From Alkalinema pantanalense (GTDB lineage: Bacteria; Cyanobacteriota; Cyanobacteriia; Leptolyngbyales; Leptolyngbyaceae): 64,000 bases of DNA. The stretch's first letter is position 1; each line of letters opens with the position of its first letter. This document shows, piece after piece, positions 62,504-64,000 of the stretch. The notes under the pieces are model-generated. The model did no database searches. It saw only the letters and a list, made by a program, of their open reading frames with translations, and was not told where the DNA came from. The position numbers and the translations under genes are program-made. The DNA lies in assembly GCF_050753345.1 (NCBI RefSeq), contig NZ_JBLZFX010000007.1:45888-109887 (forward strand), given 5' to 3'.

Positions 62504-63622
62504 TTAAGGTCGATTGCGCGATCGCAGATTCAAGGCCCGAGGCGCTGTAACCGCTGGAATGGTCATGGTCGATCGCAGTTGTGGATCAACGCCCGCCCAA
62601 GCAAGCAGCAACTGCATCGCCAACAATTCACACTGATACTCATTCAAGGACCCATTCAACCAGTGCCCATTCAAGTGCTCATTCCAAGCTGATTCCGAGA
62701 ACACCTGGTTTTCTCCCATCGGTTTTTCTAGTCCCAAGTCTGCCAATCCTGAGTCCGCAACCGTTGTCCCTCTTCGCCATGCAATCGGGAAGCCCATCAC
62801 ACCATTGTAAGCTCCACCCAACGCGCCTGCCAGGGCTCCAACTAGGATTAAGTTCTCCGTTGGGTATATGGATTGATGGATCGCCCGGTTGATGGTTGTC
62901 ATTACATCCTCGGGCGTTGCAAGGAAGCAATAAAGAACCTGCAAAACCTGCTGAAATTCCACGGGAATCTGCGATCGGGTCTGCAACCATTGCTGCACAA
63001 AATATAGACTGCGTTGCTGGGTCAGCCAGTCTTCCAAGGCCCGCAAATGGAACTGTTGGACCCCCCATTCTGTGCTGAAATCTTTCCAATCCGTCCTGGT
63101 AGGAAACGCCGTTAACCAAGGTTGCAGGGATTGGGCTGGGGCAGCGAGTTTTCCGGGATCCCCGAGGGCAAGGGCCAGTCCCCCTGCTACCAGCCCCAGC
63201 AGGGAGCAATGCCGCGGACTCAGATGGGGGATGAGTGTTTCCAGGGTATGGTTCAGTGCCTTCGGACTTTCATGGCCGTACAACAAATAGGGTAACAACC
63301 CGATTGCAACGTTGAGCGGATGAGTAGTCTGATGCAACCAAGACTCATTCAAGCCAGGATATGGATTAGTCGAAGACGAGTCCGAGGAAAGTGCATCAAG
63401 GCTAGCCAGCAGGCGATCGTCGTTGGTTTCTCTTCTGACTGCCAGTAAATTCTGGGTAGACTGGATCAACCGTTGACCCAGAGAAGACGCTGGGGGCAAT
63501 TGTCCCAAATCCTGGGGGGGAGATTGGGGGCAAAAGTGCTGTGCTGCCATTAATTCTCCAAGAACTGCCCCGAAAAGACTGCCCTGGAACCGGAGTAGTA
63601 AGGGATAGGGAATCCGGGTCAT
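62504..63622 (-). CDS. Degenerate ADP-ribosylglycohydrolase-like protein
   Basis: A 372-residue all-helical protein. LLRFQGSLFGAVLGELMAAQ and LVGALAGALGGAYNGVMGFPIAWR resemble the N- and C-terminal glycine-rich helices of the DraG/ADP-ribosylglycohydrolase family, but the metal-binding aspartates (GDALG and DTD-type motifs) are missing: E and N occupy the first site and A/G the last. It may be a catalytically inactive family member or a distant fold relative. Its neighbours do not indicate function. Confidence 0.6.
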   Translation of the reverse strand: MTRIPYPLLLRFQGSLFGAVLGELMAAQHFCPQSPPQDLGQLPPASSLGQRLIQSTQNLLAVRRETNDDRLLASLDALSSDSSSTNPYPGLNESWLHQTTHPLNVAIGLLPYLLYGHESPKALNHTLETLIPHLSPRHCSLLGLVAGGLALALGDPGKLAAPAQSLQPWLTAFPTRTDWKDFSTEWGVQQFHLRALEDWLTQQRSLYFVQQWLQTRSQIPVEFQQVLQVLYCFLATPEDVMTTINRAIHQSIYPTENLILVGALAGALGGAYNGVMGFPIAWRRGTTVADSGLADLGLEKPMGENQVFSESAWNEHLNGHWLNGSLNEYQCELLAMQLLLAWAGVDPQLRSTMTIPAVTAPRALNLRSRNRP

Positions 63623-63983
63623 CGTTGCTTGCTCCGTAAATTAATCCGTAAACGACTCTAATCAATGGCTCCGCGAAGGACGAAACAATGAGGAATCGCA
63701 AGATTTTGTCCCCGGACAGGTATCGTAGAGCACTGACGATCCTTGAGCAGAGAATCTACGATCGCCCCTCCATCCACGGCCTCTGAGTCAAATTGGCAGT
63801 CCGAGTCACATTCAAGCCTGAGTCAAATCTAAGTCCAATCTAAGTCAGAGATAGTATAAACTTCAGGGGAGTTAAACGTCTTCGTGACAAGCCTAGTGGA
63901 GTGTCAGGATTAATTTTGTGAGTTTGAGCGAGAATGGATTTAGGATCTGATTGGTTCTGAAATCCACTCTTGTAGGAATATCG
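63623..63983. other. Intergenic upstream of the right-edge gene
   Basis: AATCTAAGTC is tandemly repeated at 63826-63835 and 63837-63846, with more GAGTC-type words around it, and TATAAA lies at 63854-63859. No reading frame or RNA gene was recognised. Confidence 0.45.
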
Positions 63984-64000
63984 TATGGGCAAAGTGTACA
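63984..64000 (+). CDS. Start of a gene running off the right edge
   Basis: ATG GGC AAA GTG TAC (MGKVY), with TAGGAA eight bases before the ATG. Only five codons are visible. MGKV resembles the start of DnaK-type chaperones, but the fifth residue is not typical and nothing can be claimed. Confidence 0.4.

Overview
The window looks like a stretch of cyanobacterial chromosome. HIP1-type octamers (GCGATCGC) and GATCGATC-rich positions are scattered through genes and gaps. The gene content is also cyanobacterial: a groES-groEL pair behind a CIRCE operator, a DUF760 protein, a DUF2256 zinc-ribbon protein, an SLG-free PEP-CTERM protein and a Ski2-type helicase. I cannot name a genus from the sequence.

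Layout. 1-12.8 kb: a broken PIN toxin end and an orphan antitoxin, then housekeeping genes mostly on the minus strand (cysH-type reductase, FAD oxidase, serine hydrolase, TrmJ-like methyltransferase, glmU, an HD-GYP response regulator, a Ski2-like helicase). A decayed TnpB fragment sits upstream of glmU. 12.9-16.1 kb: dnaA and dnaN, separated by a cluster of DnaA boxes that is the likely chromosomal origin. 16.2-20.8 kb: a 102-bp MITE-like element, an ATPase plus TOPRIM (DUF3226) two-gene unit resembling split OLD/PARIS-type defence systems, then groEL-groES. 20.9-22.8 kb: a candidate small RNA with a terminator, and a PEP-CTERM gene whose 3' end is exactly duplicated in tandem (150 bp). 22.8-28.0 kb: a complete minus-strand arsenic operon (arsR, pstS-like, GAPDH, arsJ, acr3) that should couple arsenate to 3-phosphoglycerate and export it, and also pump out arsenite.

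28.1-41.4 kb: an unusual GTP cyclohydrolase II paralogue, mutY, DUF760, dps, a proline-rich repeat protein, a SNF2 helicase, hicAB, an ATPase-like protein with a degenerate P-loop and a P2A-type Ca2+ ATPase. 41.4-50.9 kb: a transposase relic, then an iron/haem-type uptake island: two TonB receptor plus binding-lipoprotein pairs followed by one permease and one ATPase, with a Fur-box-like palindrome. The second receptor is split by a frameshift at a G6 tract. 51.4-52.7 kb: recF, whose stop codon is formed at the junction with a second copy of the 102-bp element.

52.8-64 kb: a CocE/NonD hydrolase, a small accessory island (PIN toxin/antitoxin pair, a frameshifted antitoxin paralogue, near-identical 42-bp direct repeats, two inverted ~175-bp elements ending in hairpins, a HEPN-like protein and its neighbour), then a macrodomain ADP-ribose hydrolase, a PgpH-type c-di-AMP phosphodiesterase, a degenerate ADP-ribosylglycohydrolase-like protein and the first codons of a new gene.

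The most notable new observation is the pair of 102-bp elements with TTA target duplications: one lies behind dnaN, the other exactly in the convergent recF/hydrolase junction, where it leaves both stop codons intact. No tRNA, rRNA or CRISPR array was recognised.
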